Below are positions 1 through 11,135 of a DNA stretch of 64,000 nucleotides, piece after piece. The notes under the pieces were generated by a model, which was not told the origin of the DNA, ran no database searches, and saw nothing but the letters and a program-made list of their open reading frames with translations. Source of the stretch: Pleurotus djamor (taxonomy: Eukaryota > Basidiomycota > Agaricomycetes > Agaricales > Pleurotaceae); assembly GCA_029747585.1 (NCBI GenBank), contig JAPEVF010000161.1:22218-86217 (forward strand), given 5' to 3'. How positions within the stretch are numbered: position 1 is the stretch's first letter; each line of letters begins with the position of its first letter. A program made the translations under genes and the position numbers.

Positions 1-768
1 TTGTTCAAATTTTGGTTGACCAGGGGTATCTGCTGGCCATCAATTTCAGGTATCCCATCATCGCCGTTGCTGCAGCGCAGTAGGAGATATAATAGGGCAA
101 ATTACGAGCATCGGAAGCGTCGTGACATGAAGATGCCGTCATCTCGTTCACCAATGATTGTGGCGAGATATCGCAGAAGCCTCTCATGACCCATACGTTC
201 GACAGATCCTCTCCCACAAACTTCGTATGACGAACAGTGATCACGAACTTTTAATTTCTCGAACGCATCATCCGTCGGATTTCCCGTGCTTCCTGGCCGT
301 CAAGATGAGTGCAGTGACGAGATGGAAACTATGTTCAAGCATATGGACGTGTAAGAGAACCGAATGCCGAAACCCTTGCTGAGCGTCGTATGTCTTTCAG
401 TTTTCATTCCTTGGGTTCTTACCAAAATTTGTAGTATTGTGGACAGGTCGATGCCTAGTGTCCGCTGCATCCGTCACCGTGCCCGTCCTCTCCCGGGAAG
501 GTTTCTTCCATGACGCGTACGAATGGCGGCGCGCTCACTGCAGATCGATCGCCAAGAACAGACAAGTTATTTAGGATTAGTGGTTAGTGGGTTTAGCGAG
601 ACCTCCGCGGTTCTTCACCTCCATATGTCATCTGTTTCAATTGACACTAAATATGACATGCCGTCGGAAACAAACATACATGTCCCGGAATCATTCCATG
701 CTATTCGCGACATCTCAGGGTCCCCCGATCGCACTATTTTCAAAATCATTTTGGCCATCTTTTTTCCC
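1..768. other. No supported gene; upstream flank
   Basis: Only short overlapping ORFs in several frames are present, without domain-like sequence or a consistent splice pattern. The right part is the upstream region of the FAD oxidase gene that starts at 886. Confidence 0.5.
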
Positions 769-775
769 TATAAAA
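769..775 (+). promoter_or_regulatory. Candidate TATA box of FAD oxidase gene
   Basis: TATAAAA lies 111-117 nt before the ATG at 886, a usual spacing for a fungal gene with a short leader. Confidence 0.5.
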
Positions 776-885
776 CGAACAGCTGAAATGTTTGTTGCTA
801 TAAGGCTCCCTCATCTAGTGGCCAGTTCGTCATCAGAGCTGCCGACACTAGCGACTAGCTTTCATCTCGCCTAGCCCCCCACACC

Positions 886-2882
886 ATGGGCAAGACAACG
901 ACGTTCCGCTCCACGGCGACCACCCTCCTGTCGATCCTTGCAGTCGCCTCGCAAGCTGCAGCGCTGACCCCCAAGGAAGTCTGCGAAAACATCAAGTCAG
1001 CAATTTCATCATCAAGCGATGTCTACTTCCCTAGTACGTTGCTTAGCCCATGTTGAAATAAATGGCATTCACTGATGTTCCATTCCGCAGTCAACCTCAT
1101 AAAATACAACCAGGGCCTGAGTCATTGGGCCGTTTCGAGCTCTCAAAAGTCGGCTTGCGTCGTGGAGCCTGGTACGGCGGAGGATGTTAGCCTCATAGTA
1201 CGTCTTTTTCTCTTCATCCTCTTCGAGATGTCTGATCGATATCCTCTGTCCTCAGATCAAGCAGGTTGGTGAATCGAGAACGCCGTTTGCTGTACGTATA
1301 TCCTAGCAGACCCTCATCCCATTCCTCATCGTCTCCCAATAGGTAAAAGGTGGCGGCCACACCACGAATCCCGGTTTCTCCTCAACGACTGGTGTCCATA
1401 TCGCTATGACTCGGTTCAACGATGTCGTCTACAGCCCCGAGTCACAAACGGTCACTTACGGCGCTGGTTTGATCTGGGACGATGTCTACGCCGCACTGGA
1501 ACCCTATGCCGTCAACGTCGTCGGAGGGCGTGTACCAGGCGTGGGGGTTGCGGGGTTCACTCTCGGTGGCGGTATGGCTCATCATTGTTATCGGGTCCCA
1601 AGTGTCATCATACTGACGAAACACATGCGCTTGTCCATCAGGTTATTCTTGGAAGACCAATCAATTTGGATTGACTGTCGACAACGTGCTTGCCTATGAG
1701 CTCGTCAAGCCGAACAGTGATATCGTCACTGTGACCGAAGCATCAGATGAGGCCCTGTTCTTCGCCCTCAAGGGCGGTTATAACAATTTCGTAAGTTATC
1801 GATCTGCACATCTATCCGTCATCGCGGTCCCTTATGCGATCTCCTAGGGTGTTGTTACGAAATTCACCGTCAAGGCATTCCCACAAACACATGTTTGGGT
1901 AGGTTATATTTCTACGCCTGACGTTCGTTGATGCTGATGTCGATCTCAGGGTGGACTCATAACGTATACCTTCCCCCACTTGGATGCCGTCAATGCTGCG
2001 ACGGCCAAATTTTCTGCCGAGGTCACGGACCCGAAGGCTTCGATTATCACTGCCTACAACTTTCTCCTTGGACAGGTATGTGGTTTTTGTGTGAAGTCGG
2101 TCACCGTTGTTGACTTTGATCCGGTATAGCCTGGCGTCTCTCTCCTGATCTTCTACGACGCTCCTACAGCACCCCCCGGCATCTTTGACGAATTCCTCAA
2201 TATCAAATCCTTCACAAAGGATGTTTCTACTCGCACATTCCTTTCTTTGATCAAAGCATCCCCTGCTCAACTTACTGGCGGTCAACGGTGCGTCCAATCG
2301 GTTCTCTTTAACTCACGACACTCTCGCTGAGACTCCTCTCTCCCTCCCAGGGGTATCTTCCATACTGTCCCATTGCTTGGGTACTCGGAAGGTCTACTGA
2401 AAGCTATCGTCAACGAATCCGTCGTGAGTTCAATTTCGCATTCCCTATGCCGTCGCTACTTGATAACTGTCACTTACTAGTTCTGGGGCCAACGATTGGG
2501 CTGGAAATCTGCAACATTCCTCTCTTGGGACGTCGAGCCTTTCCTTCCTACGATCCTAACACACGGAGTCGACGACGCCGCTTACCCCCCGAACAGAGCC
2601 CAAGGCTTCCTACCCCTCAACCTCTACTTCGCGTGGACCATCAAGGGCTTCGATGATGAAATCCACAACGCCGTCAAGCTCAGTGCAGCACGCATTCGGG
2701 ACTTGGCCCTAGCTGAAGGTCAAGGCTCGAGCCTGACTAGCGCGCCACTATATGGCAACTACGCCATCTTTGATACCCCTACCTCCGAGATCTTCGGAGA
2801 CAAGTTACCCCTGCTACAGCAGATTAAAGCCATTGTGGATCCGGATAATGTCATGGGTCTCGCTGGCGGATGGAAGATTTAA
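886..2882 (+). CDS. Secreted FAD-linked oxidoreductase (PCMH/VAO family)
   Basis: Multi-exon gene; the ATG at 886 follows CACC and opens a signal-peptide-like stretch (STATTLLSILAVASQAAALT). Exons join at about 1034/1091, 1197/1257, 1295/1344 and further short introns. The flavin domain shows VKGGGHTTNPGFSS, whose His is the usual 8-alpha-histidyl FAD attachment site, then GGRVPGVGVAGFTLGGG and GYSWKTNQFGLTVDN. The C-terminus VDPDNVMGLAGGWKI is typical of fungal FAD-linked oxidases of the 6-hydroxynicotine or oligosaccharide oxidase type. The second attachment Cys of bicovalent AA7 enzymes is absent (RVPGVGVAG), so a monocovalent flavin is inferred. Substrate is unknown: sugars, alcohols or secondary metabolites are all possible. 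Likely extracellular. Confidence 0.85.
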
Positions 2883-3276
2883 TCTCTTGCATATTTTATC
2901 TATTTATCATATTCGTTGCTATTTGCAGTTGACCCTTCGTCCTTCGTTCGTACATTATATTCATACAATACCATTTACCCGCAATCTGATACCTTTCGGA
3001 CTTCCGTACTTGGAAGTAGTCTATCGCTTATTCTTGAATACACTCAATCATCATTCATTGACATGGTTAGCATCATTGGCGATCATACTCGACGTCTTCA
3101 TAGTATGTTACATGAAGATGGTGCTCCGGGGGTGTTTACTTTCCTGACATCTGTCACTTTCAGTGTCTTTAGTGCATCCTTTCCAACGAATGCTGCCTGC
3201 CATAGCATATCTGTGCCTCCGCCTTGTTGTGGTGCTCCGACCTTCTTTTTATTCTTCTCCATCGAATATGGGCCTT
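2883..3276. other. Convergent 3' intergenic region
   Basis: AT-rich stretch between the stop of the plus-strand FAD oxidase and the stop of the minus-strand secreted protein. It presumably holds both 3' ends. No gene is supported. Confidence 0.5.
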
Positions 3277-3855
3277 CTACGATGGCGTAGCTGTGCTTTT
3301 TGTTGGCATAGCAGTCATTGACGAACTAGATGCGAGTCGTGGGTTAGAATTATCAAATACGCACGAGCGAAGAGATTCAATCACCGAAGCCCAAGTTGAA
3401 TCATCTTTGGTAAAAGACTTTGTCTTCAGAGACTTGCTTGGCGTATACTGCATCGTAATAATGTAGTAATTGGGCCAAGTCTTGAGGGGATTTTTACTGT
3501 GGCATCTTCCATACACATCGGCCTCAGCGAGCGTCTGCCAGACACATCGAAGTGTCAAAGGATTTTCAGAGGAATTTGAAGAATGACGTCCACTCACATC
3601 AAAGACGTATAATCCACCCGTGCCGTCGACAGTGAAATCACCGCCACTTGTCCCATGTCGAGTCGGTGAGCTTCCTTTGGGATAGTTCGCGGTGACGAAT
3701 GCAACCTCCTCGGTCGTCACTGCGCGATAGAATGTGCTCGTCTTCCCCAGGTGAGCTGGTACTGAATCTTTCGCCCGACGAGAAAGTGTCGAATTCGGGG
3801 TTACAAGGGCGGCAACGAGACCGGCGAAGAGGAAGAAAGAGAATAGAATCTGCAT
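3277..3855 (-). CDS. Small secreted protein of unknown function
   Basis: Start chosen at 3855 (MQILFSFFLFAGLVAALVTP), which gives a clear signal peptide; an in-frame upstream ATG at 3891 would bury it. Exon 1 is 3598-3855, the intron 3535-3597 (gtgagt..tggcag, 63 nt) and exon 2 3277-3534, giving about 171 aa. The mature part contains TFYRAVTTEEVAFVTANYP, GGDFTVDGTGGLYVFD and PNYYIITMQYTPSKSL, with two Cys. The order FYR..., then GGLYVFD, loosely recalls small ADP-ribosyl-transferase-like or RES-like folds. I cannot show catalytic residues, so that is only a guess. Same strand as the PfpI gene upstream (about 250 nt away). Confidence 0.65.
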   Translation of the reverse strand: MQILFSFFLFAGLVAALVTPNSTLSRRAKDSVPAHLGKTSTFYRAVTTEEVAFVTANYPKGSSPTRHGTSGGDFTVDGTGGLYVFDVSGRHSSNSSENPLTLRCVWQTLAEADVYGRCHSKNPLKTWPNYYIITMQYTPSKSLKTKSFTKDDSTWASVIESLRSCVFDNSNPRLASSSSMTAMPTKSTATPS

Positions 3856-4101
3856 TGTGACGGGGTGGGTACCTTGAAACCCCGGGAACACTTATATCCT
3901 GAGCTTGAGCTATGTACCAGTGCTCGCTACCATGACTAGGCCACTTCGCTGAGGCTGACCGAGTCCATAATTTCAGTAGTTCGGCTCGCAAGTGGCTAAA
4001 CTAACTTCTCCAGACGTGACTAGACACAGTTTATATCCCGTGGGTCATTTAGGGCGTGGCGGACTTGTGACCACAGGAGCAGTTTCGGGGTTTACTCTCC
4101 A

Positions 4102-4972
4102 TTACAACAGTCCATAGTACTCAGCGAATTCGTCGTCACCGTCGTCTTTGGCTCGAAGTTCCACAACTCCCCTGATAAAGTCTCCTGTCTCCTTTCCCAC
4201 CAGATAGTCGAGGAAAGCACTTGCCATGTCCATGCCTATTGGGCCAAGTAGACGAAGTGAGTCAAAGTTCACTGATTCAAAGCAGTGAGCTTATACCTGC
4301 AGTCACTCCGGAGCTAGTCCAAATCTTCTTATCATCGTTGACAATGTATCTGGCTTTTGCGATCCATTCAATTCCATCACCCTTGGTGGCCTCCTTTTCC
4401 CGGACCGTCGAGGCTGAATTAATAGGAAGAATAGATCATGGCAAGATTGTAGACTTACCACCACATCCTTGAACACTGATTTGTTGGAGGTAGCTCGCTT
4501 CCCACGAAGCAAACCAGTCCCTGCAAGAATCCAAGATCCCGTACACACTGTGAGAATGAACTGAGCACCGGCTTCTTGTCGTTTAATGAATTCTAGCAAT
4601 ACATCCGGTACTACACCGGGCCGAGCACCTGCACCTATTCACGACGGTAAGTCAGTCAGGACGCGAACACGGTACATGATGGGCCCCAGGCCTACCTCCT
4701 GGAATTAAGAGAATGTCATATTGTTCATTCGCCTCGTCGTATGTACGAGATGGTACGAGTGGAGGTCCGCTAGATTGATTCACTGGATCCATCGTGTGTG
4801 ACAAATAGGTCATATCGATGGTATATTTTGGTGCCACCTTCAACGCCTTCGTGAGTCTCTCAGCTTTCGATGGCATCAAGAAACCAAGAAGTTCTGAAGG
4901 TCCTTGAAAATCAAGGGCAGTGACATTGGGGAAAAGACAGAGGGCAAGACGGAGGTTCGTTGCAGAGCTCAT
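4102..4972 (-). CDS. DJ-1/PfpI family protein, copy a
   Basis: Starts at 4972 (MSSATNLRLALCLFPNVTA). The fold signature is complete: FQGPSELLGFL, YDILLIPGG, then ILTVCTGSWILAGTGLLRGK with the nucleophile-elbow Cys, then KARYIVNDDKKIWTSSGVTA and GIDMASAFLDYL, ending EYYGLL. Three introns fall at the same places as in copies b (25199-26081) and c (38966-39857): after IPGG, after FKDV and after GVTAG. Family members act as glyoxalases, isonitrile hydratase-like enzymes or protein-repair factors. Which one applies cannot be told from sequence. It is the most diverged of the three copies and the only one without a MAPEG gene nearby. Cytosolic; no signal peptide. Confidence 0.9.
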
Positions 4973-5225
4973 CGAGGTACGAAGTCAAGGGATGCTGTCA
5001 TGTGCTCCCTTCGTAACGTGTGGACAAGCGATCGTCGCCCAACTTGTGGCCAACGGATCAGAACCAGCTGAGTCATATACCAAACATACGATTTTGAAAG
5101 TCCGGGGGCACTATCCAAGTACCATATACGTTCCTACAAGTAAGAATAACGAGAGGAACGTCATTGTACGATAACTGGTAGCTGTTAACAAGGAAAAGAG
5201 TGGTAGTTTGTCACTCCGGGTACAG

Positions 5226-6118
5226 CTAGACGATGGGAACGCAGATATACGAGGGGCCAGAAGAAGGAGTGACTGTGGATGGGGATGCATCGACGAAGGA
5301 AGGCACGACTGTAGACAGATTGGGGCCGGGGAAGAACGATGCAGTAACGACTGGAGGACCGCCCTCAACAAAGGAGGGCACAACGGCGGATACGGTTGCA
5401 GTGGGATCCGGAAAGAAGGAAGGACTGACCAGCGAGACATCTCGACGGTCAGGCCCAGGAGTTGCGACCTGCGTGCCCGTATTACTAGTCCCACTAGGGA
5501 TAGGACCTGGATAGCCTTCACCATCCACAGGCGTTGCTTGGACGGTAGCTGTATTGCTAGTCCCACTTGCAATGGGGCCTGGGTAGCTGCCGTCATCAGG
5601 TGTTGCTTGTACCGTCCCCGTGTTGCTAGTCCCACTGGGAATGGGACCTGGGTATCCTCCTCCTTCACCAGGCGTCGGTTGTACAGTCCCAGTGTTGCTT
5701 GTCCCGCTGGGAACCGGGCCTGGGTAGCCTCCACAACCACTAGGAGTGGCCGTGACCACCGCAGTCGGACTACGAGGGAAACAGAATAAGCATGCTTGTT
5801 TTGTGGGAGAAGATATACATATACGAACATTTGAACATTGGACGCCGCATAGCAAGTGTACAACCCGCCCCCAATGGTTACGACGATTCTAAATGGCGAA
5901 TTAAAATGAGACAATATGAGAAGGGAGATGGGTAAGTGTAATTACCCAGTACCATCAGGTCCTGGCGTGGGGCTACGGATTTCGTCTGAGATGAGCTCGA
6001 GGAAGTCAAATCAGATATCGACGACTCACCTTGTAGAAGCAGCGACCGAGGAGATGGGCGAAGCTTTAACCACCAACGCAATGTAAGACTGGAGAAGGAG
6101 CCAAAGCTTGGAGTACAT
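5226..6118 (-). CDS. Secreted protein with Pro/Gly/Ser/Thr tandem repeats
   Basis: ATG at 6118 opens a signal-like sequence (MYSKLWLLLQSYIALVVKAS). At least two introns follow; the middle exons around 5870-5990 are not fully resolved. The last exon begins near 5770 (acceptor ccctcgtag) with PTAVVTATPSGCGG. It then holds four near-identical 23-24-residue units with core YPGPIPSGTSNTGTVQATP, and a Pro/Val/Ser-rich tail (VVPSFVEGGP, TVVPSFVDASPSTVTPSSGP) ending at the TAG at 5226. The composition suggests an O-glycosylated cell-wall or extracellular stalk protein. No enzymatic domain is visible. Unit number is likely to vary between strains. Confidence 0.65.
5470..5735 (-). repeat. In-frame minisatellite, four units of 69-72 bp
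   Basis: The anchor ctag/cttg before tccc(a/g)ct recurs at 5485, 5557, 5626 and 5698, so periods are 72, 69 and 72 bp. All are multiples of three, and each encodes one YPGP(I/V)(P/A)SGTSNT(G/A)T(V/Q) unit of the secreted repeat protein. Intergenic direct repeats or CRISPR are excluded because the frame is kept. Confidence 0.85.
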
Positions 6119-6204
6119 GGTTGTGTAATAAGAAAGCAGATGTGCACTGTGTACGACGTTTGGAAAATCGATGGGTTGACGATTTTTAGGAAGCTCATTC
6201 GCCA

Positions 6205-6213
6205 CTTTATATA
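6205..6213 (-). promoter_or_regulatory. Candidate TATA box of the repeat protein gene
   Basis: TATATAAAG on the minus strand, 87-95 nt before the ATG at 6118. Confidence 0.5.
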
Positions 6214-7156
6214 CCTAGGGAAAAGCCGATTTAACCGTGAATCCCGAAGCGTTACGACAAACAAATGAGGGACTTGAAAAAAGCGGAGCGCCAAATGCGA
6301 GAGGAAATACACGCTGAGTTGGTGTGCCTTCAGTAGGGGGTCGTCGACGTGGGCACAGAGACTGCGCATGTCACCAACTTGGCGAGAAGTAGTCTGGGTA
6401 CCGGGGACAGTTAGCCGTCATGACAGTCCTTGGCTAGGCATCTGCTGTCCGTATGCGTCAACAATGGTTCATCTTGATGAAATAGCAGAGGCAACTGCTT
6501 TGGAGCATGTCATGTAGGTTCGATGAAGCACCGATCTACATGGATCGAGAGGAGTCAACAATAGCTCACACCAAAGACTGAAGCGTGATGCGCATACCTG
6601 AAAAGAAGACAAGTGCCAAGAGATGATACCTCGACATCGAACAAGGACGTAACTTAAGCGCCAATGGCAATGCGATGCGGGTTCTCCGAGTGCGCGACCA
6701 TGTAACCCGAGATATGAAAGACCCGGAAAAATAGCGTAAAATGAACGTTCACCGCTTAGAATGTCTCTCATGGCGGTAAGCTGGGGCCGCAGAGTGGCAA
6801 TGTCGTGGAGGTCGCCGTGTCAATATTCAATACTGACATTTGCATTTAACGGTAGCAAATTTGGATGGTAGGTTGGTCGCTCACCTCTCTCAGATTGAGC
6901 GGTTTGACGAGGACGAGACAAACGGCTTCAGTGAATTCGGTGAGTTGGGTGTCGCATGTAACTGCCATTGGGCCTGAAGACGACTGGCGTGGATGACGGG
7001 CACGCGTGCTAACATTTGTTGGGTTATTACTTCCTTGAACCAAACACTGAGTTTCGGACCGATCAATCCCTAGGCCTTTCTTTCGTAGGATGGGAAATGG
7101 TATTAATCTAGAAGCTGTCAACAAGAGGCTATAATTTGTCCACGAATCGTCGAACT
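6214..7156. other. Gap without a supported gene
   Basis: Only short ORFs without family resemblance or consistent introns are present. It contains the 3' side of inositol oxygenase copy a and the upstream region of the repeat protein. Confidence 0.45.
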
Positions 7157-8500
7157 CTACCACTCTAGGACATCCGGGAAAAACTTCCCTATCAAGCCGA
7201 GGTAATACGGTTTCAACGCCTCTGCGTCCACAGGATCATCACTCTTGCTGTAGAGGTCGTAGGGATTGAACGCTCGAACAGCTTTCAAAGCTTTCTCATC
7301 AGCTGCGTTCATCAGATGGCGGTAAGCACCGTCTCGATGCCATCTACCACGGGCTGAGTTACAAGACAGGCTATAGACTGCGTAGCGGGTTACTCACGGG
7401 TAGAAGCTATGATAACGAATCATGGCGAGTCCCTCTTCAGGCAACGTACATTGATCCTTCAAAACATTATACAGATACTGTGAAGGGTAAGAAACCGAAC
7501 AGTGAGAAAACCAGGATGACAGTACCTCATCATGACCCCACGAGAGCATAACATTCTCAAGCCCACAGTGAGGTTTATAGATCCCATACTTCGAAGAGTA
7601 TATGGGATCGTGGATGTCTGGATTGCCCGCGAACGTTTCCGGGTATATGATCTTATCTGAAAACTGGCATCCCACGACGAATGTATCCTGTGACACGAAT
7701 ATCAGACCCGTGATCGAGTAACGATGTACAGGATCGAAGACTCACGCCGACTACATCCCATTGACCACTGAAAAAGTGTTGGTCAGCATCTCAGGGAAGC
7801 TGTATGGATCAAAGAGACGCACTCAGAGCCGAAGAAGTGAAGAAGCTTGCCAAGATCGTGGACGAGACCGACGACTTGCATCCATTCCGGTTTGCCGTCA
7901 CGCCGTATAGCTTCCGCGGTCTGTAAGAGGTGTTCTATTTGTGTCACGCTGGTCTACAGTAAGTACATATATCAGGATTTCAATGTCAGCTAGACAGGCA
8001 AGGGGACTTACATCTGGATCCGAGTCATCTACGAGCGTATTCAGCATCTCCATGGCTTCCCATATTCCTAGAAAGACTCCGACGATCAGTCATCAAGGAG
8101 AGCAACATCACCCAAGTTTGAGCTTACCTTTCCTAACTCGACCTGTCTTCGAGAATTTCCCCCTCATCTCTCGATTAAATGCCACCGTTTGTTTCTCTGC
8201 GATGGTGTCAGCAAAACCGAAACCCAGATGTCGGCCCAAAGGGACAAACCATGTTGTTCCTTGTAGAAGGACTTGACTCTGTCGCAGGCTTCCTCATACC
8301 GACGAAACTGGCTCTTGTCCTTTTCGGAATCGAAATGAGACGCCGCCTCCCATACTTTGGATTCTGGGCGAAGGACATTAACTAGAGAAGGAAAACGCGT
8401 AAGCGACGCGGTCAACGCCATTGAAACGACAAATAGTGTGACCTTCATCCACCAAGTCTGAAACGTCTTCAAGAGAATCTGGGTGATGTTCGAAAGGCAT
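7157..8500 (-). CDS. MIOX: Inositol oxygenase, copy a
   Basis: Di-iron enzyme that cleaves myo-inositol with O2 to D-glucuronate. The start at 8500 ([19 protein letters not shown]) is supported by exon 1, 8443-8500, and a 61-nt intron 8382-8442 at the same position and phase as in copy b. Conserved blocks in order: [117 protein letters not shown], and the end [10 protein letters not shown]. The His and Asp residues expected to bind iron in IEHLL, VHDLGK, SWGHDE, YHSFYP and NPYDLY are all present. About 300 aa, normal for the family; cytosolic. No break seen, so it should be functional. Confidence 0.93.
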
Positions 8501-8557
8501 GCTGTAGTTGAAGTGTGGATACGAGTGCTCTCTGGAGCTGGCAGTCCAGCTCATTCC

Positions 8558-8565
8558 CTTTTATA
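8558..8565 (-). promoter_or_regulatory. Candidate TATA box of inositol oxygenase copy a
   Basis: TATAAAAG on the minus strand, 58-65 nt before the ATG at 8500. A second AT-rich TTTATAAAG lies just upstream. Confidence 0.55.
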
Positions 8566-8825
8566 TGGAAGCTTTATAAATTCCGAGCGTTCGTACCCCC
8601 GAATGTCAAATTGCGAAGCTCTTCGCTGGAGCAAAAGAGGGACCGTCAGCAGTATGCATCTAATTATAGGAAGACATGTTGATGACTTGAAGTAGAGGCT
8701 CGCACGATACTCACCGTAGAAGCCGATGACAGCCAGCTGTAAAGCTGCGCTAAGAGTTCCGCCGTTATCGAAGATGTAAACACCGATGCTTGCGCGTGAG
8801 GCCTACATGAGGCACGATCTGAAGA

Positions 8826-9092
8826 CTATGGCTGGCTGGAGGGGGTTGCAATGACGCAACAAAGTTTTGTTTGCTCCGCAAGCGGGAGATCGTGACTATG
8901 CCCATGAGCACCATGAGCATGGGCCTTTCCTCTTCTTCCTCGCCCTGGTATCATTTGAGTTCGGGCCAGCGCAAGGTGAGTAAAGCATGACTCACGAGCA
9001 TACCGTGTAAGTAAAAGGCTTCCCACCGCACCGGTCAGAGCTCCATACAGCCCCAAAGGAAGTTTCTCCTGCTGATAAATCAGCCAGAACAT
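8826..9092 (-). CDS. Possible small membrane protein with His-rich tail
   Basis: ORF starting at 9092 (MFWLIYQQEKLPLGLYGALT). It has a Gly/Ala/Leu hydrophobic segment (LYGALTGAVGSLLLTRYA) and a His-rich stretch HAHGAHGHSHD, ending ATPSSQP. A possible 54-nt intron (gtgagtcatg..taccag) would join TRYAR to RGRRGKAHAH in frame and remove ESCFTHLALARTQMIPG. That gives about 70 aa. The His-rich run could bind metal. No family recognised; a chance ORF cannot be excluded. Confidence 0.35.
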   Translation of the reverse strand: MFWLIYQQEKLPLGLYGALTGAVGSLLLTRYARESCFTHLALARTQMIPGRGRRGKAHAHGAHGHSHDLPLAEQTKLCCVIATPSSQP

Positions 9093-10044
9093 TGTCCATT
9101 ATTGTACCTCATCCGCTCATATCAGCCAGGCTGTTTTCCTGTTTCATTTTGCTGGTGAGTTCGAAGTTGGCAATCATTCTTGGCACTTACATGGGAAGCG
9201 AAAAGTCCCTAGAGGCTCAGATCCTCTGCATCGAATGAGGCTCGAAGGCGCATAGGATGGCTCTGAGTCCAACTCTGGACGAGTGCAGAGCCGATGATTG
9301 CATCTAGCTGTTATTCTCCGTAATGACTCATCGCGAGCAATCAAACATCGGTCTACAAGATTCCGAGTGCGTATTCGTCGTAATGTGAGCTCTCCATAGC
9401 AATATTGATGATCTTGTAATTTGATGTAGAGGCTATGTGCAGGTTAGGCACAAGGGAAGGATGACAACAATGAGGCGAAGGCGACCATTAGTTGAGGTGC
9501 GCCATGTGACCCAGGAGTGACAGGGGAAGTACGTGAAAATTTTCTCTCAGATTCCGCGTATGACTCTTTTGTAAACGGCTTCCTCTTAGCTGATCCAATC
9601 TTGTCTAAACGCCAGTAAGGGCATCGTGGCCGTAGGTCTCTGCCAAGTCAAATATGCGACCAAGAAAACTCCAGTAGATTAGGAAGGTGAGCAACGAGCA
9701 CGCATCGTGAAGAAGTACTACAGGGGAGTAGGCTACGAACTATACCAAGATGATGTACAAATACAAAAACGTTGTCAGGGACATGGTAGAGCGTGTACAG
9801 CAGCAACAGAGAAGGTAAGTAAGTATTATTGAATACAGGTATCCTGCTAGTACAAGCAGAAATGGGGCACAGAAACGAAGGCGTCAAATACACAACGCGC
9901 TTTTGAGATCGCGCGTAAAACAAAAAGTAGGGGTGAGGAAGCCAAATACGTGGATGAGGCGGAGGTAGAGCGTATGTGTGAGAACGAAAGAGGAGAAGAA
10001 ATTAGAATGGGGACGAAGAATATATCAGAGAACGCAAAATGTGA
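9093..10044. other. Gap without a supported gene
   Basis: About 950 nt with only short ORFs in conflicting frames. It is the 3' flank of family member A; no RNA gene or repeat was seen. Confidence 0.45.
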
Positions 10045-11135
10045 TCAAAGATGCTGCGAGAAGGCCCATATCACCCAAACCAAGCCTAGCAATCCCAGGC
10101 TAGGCGACGACAACCGTACCGAAGAATCTATCAAAGGAACATTGTCCCCAATAGTCGTATTCAGGCAATTGACGAACGTGGCGTTCAAAGAGCTGGGCAA
10201 TGGCGAATCGGGTGTACCTTCTGCAGCGAGAGCACCTGTATTGTTGTAATCGTCGAAGGTGAGAGCTACGCTGCTTGCGCGGTAGTATTGAATCGTTTGT
10301 TCAGGCTTTGGCGAGCCATTGGGATCGAAGGCCGCGGGCGCTGTTGAGCTGTTCGAGGACAAGAAGTCCGAGCAACTTGCCCGAATATCATCGATCAGGG
10401 ATGTCACGGTGGTGTTGTCCGCCACGAGACGATACGTTTGCGTAGAATTGTCCCGTGGACTGAAAGCAGCCGTGACCATAGCACCGCCTGGTCGGCTAGA
10501 ATTGTTTGAGTCCCCATACTACACTATAATCAGCATTCTTCTCTCAATAACTCGGGTAAGGACGTACTTCTCGGGAATGAAGGTAAGCGCCAGTGCCCAC
10601 ACCAGCAGCACCTCCCCATGCGAGCGGCCAGAAGTAGAATGGGAAGCCACGACCTGCTACACCGCGACCGGCGATGCCAGGATACCCACTTCCATATTGT
10701 CTACCAGATCAATGTCAGTGTTTCAACTACATAGAGAAGAAGAGGGAATTCCACGTACTGGTTGCCATAAATGTTCGAACGAGTTGCACCTCCTGCTTGG
10801 CGACCAGCAAACGGTTGGCCCGCAGGGATTGTCACAGGGGTGCCTCCGCCAAAGCCTCGAGAACTTGCACTCTGGGAGCCTGTTCCAGTCGACACCGAAG
10901 ACGATCTACCGGCTGAGCTACTGCCCCCACCTGTAGATCCTCGGCTTGAGCTTCCCGACGAACTTCCAGACGATCTCGAGCCCCCGGAGGAACTCGACGA
11001 TCCGCTACCACTGCGAGACCCACCTGAGCTAGAGCTGGTTCCCCCACTGCGCCCTCCCGAGCTCGAGCCTCCTCCTCTCCCACCACCACCACCGCCTCGA
11101 GGATCGCGCTTCGTGATGAAAGGTACGAAAACCAT
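10045..11135 (-). CDS. Unknown membrane-protein family, tandem copy A
   Basis: Three exons: 10759-11135, 10568-10700 (133 nt) and 10045-10518, giving 327 aa. The head MVFVPFITKRDPRGGGGGG lacks a signal peptide and leads into about 85 residues that are almost only Gly, Ser and Arg. Then come IPAGQPFAGRQAGGATRS, YGSGYPGIAGRGVAGRG and FPFYFWPLAWGGAAGVGTGA, a hydrophobic segment likely to span the membrane. The last exon holds NNSSRPGG, QTIQYYRASSVALTFDDYNN and LNTTIGDNVPL, with many N-x-S/T sites, and ends in a hydrophobic tail (SLGLLGLVWVIWAFSQHL). This suggests an outward N-glycosylated domain between two membrane anchors. I do not recognise a named family. Copies B and C follow on the same strand. 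Confidence 0.8.

Noticed and set aside
5470..5735. CRISPR-like direct repeats
   Set aside because: No spacers of constant size; periods are multiples of three and code for a protein repeat in a eukaryotic gene.
5208..5789. 193-codon plus-strand ORF
   Set aside because: Antisense shadow of the in-frame repeats of the secreted repeat protein; the minus-strand reading has a signal peptide and periodic units.
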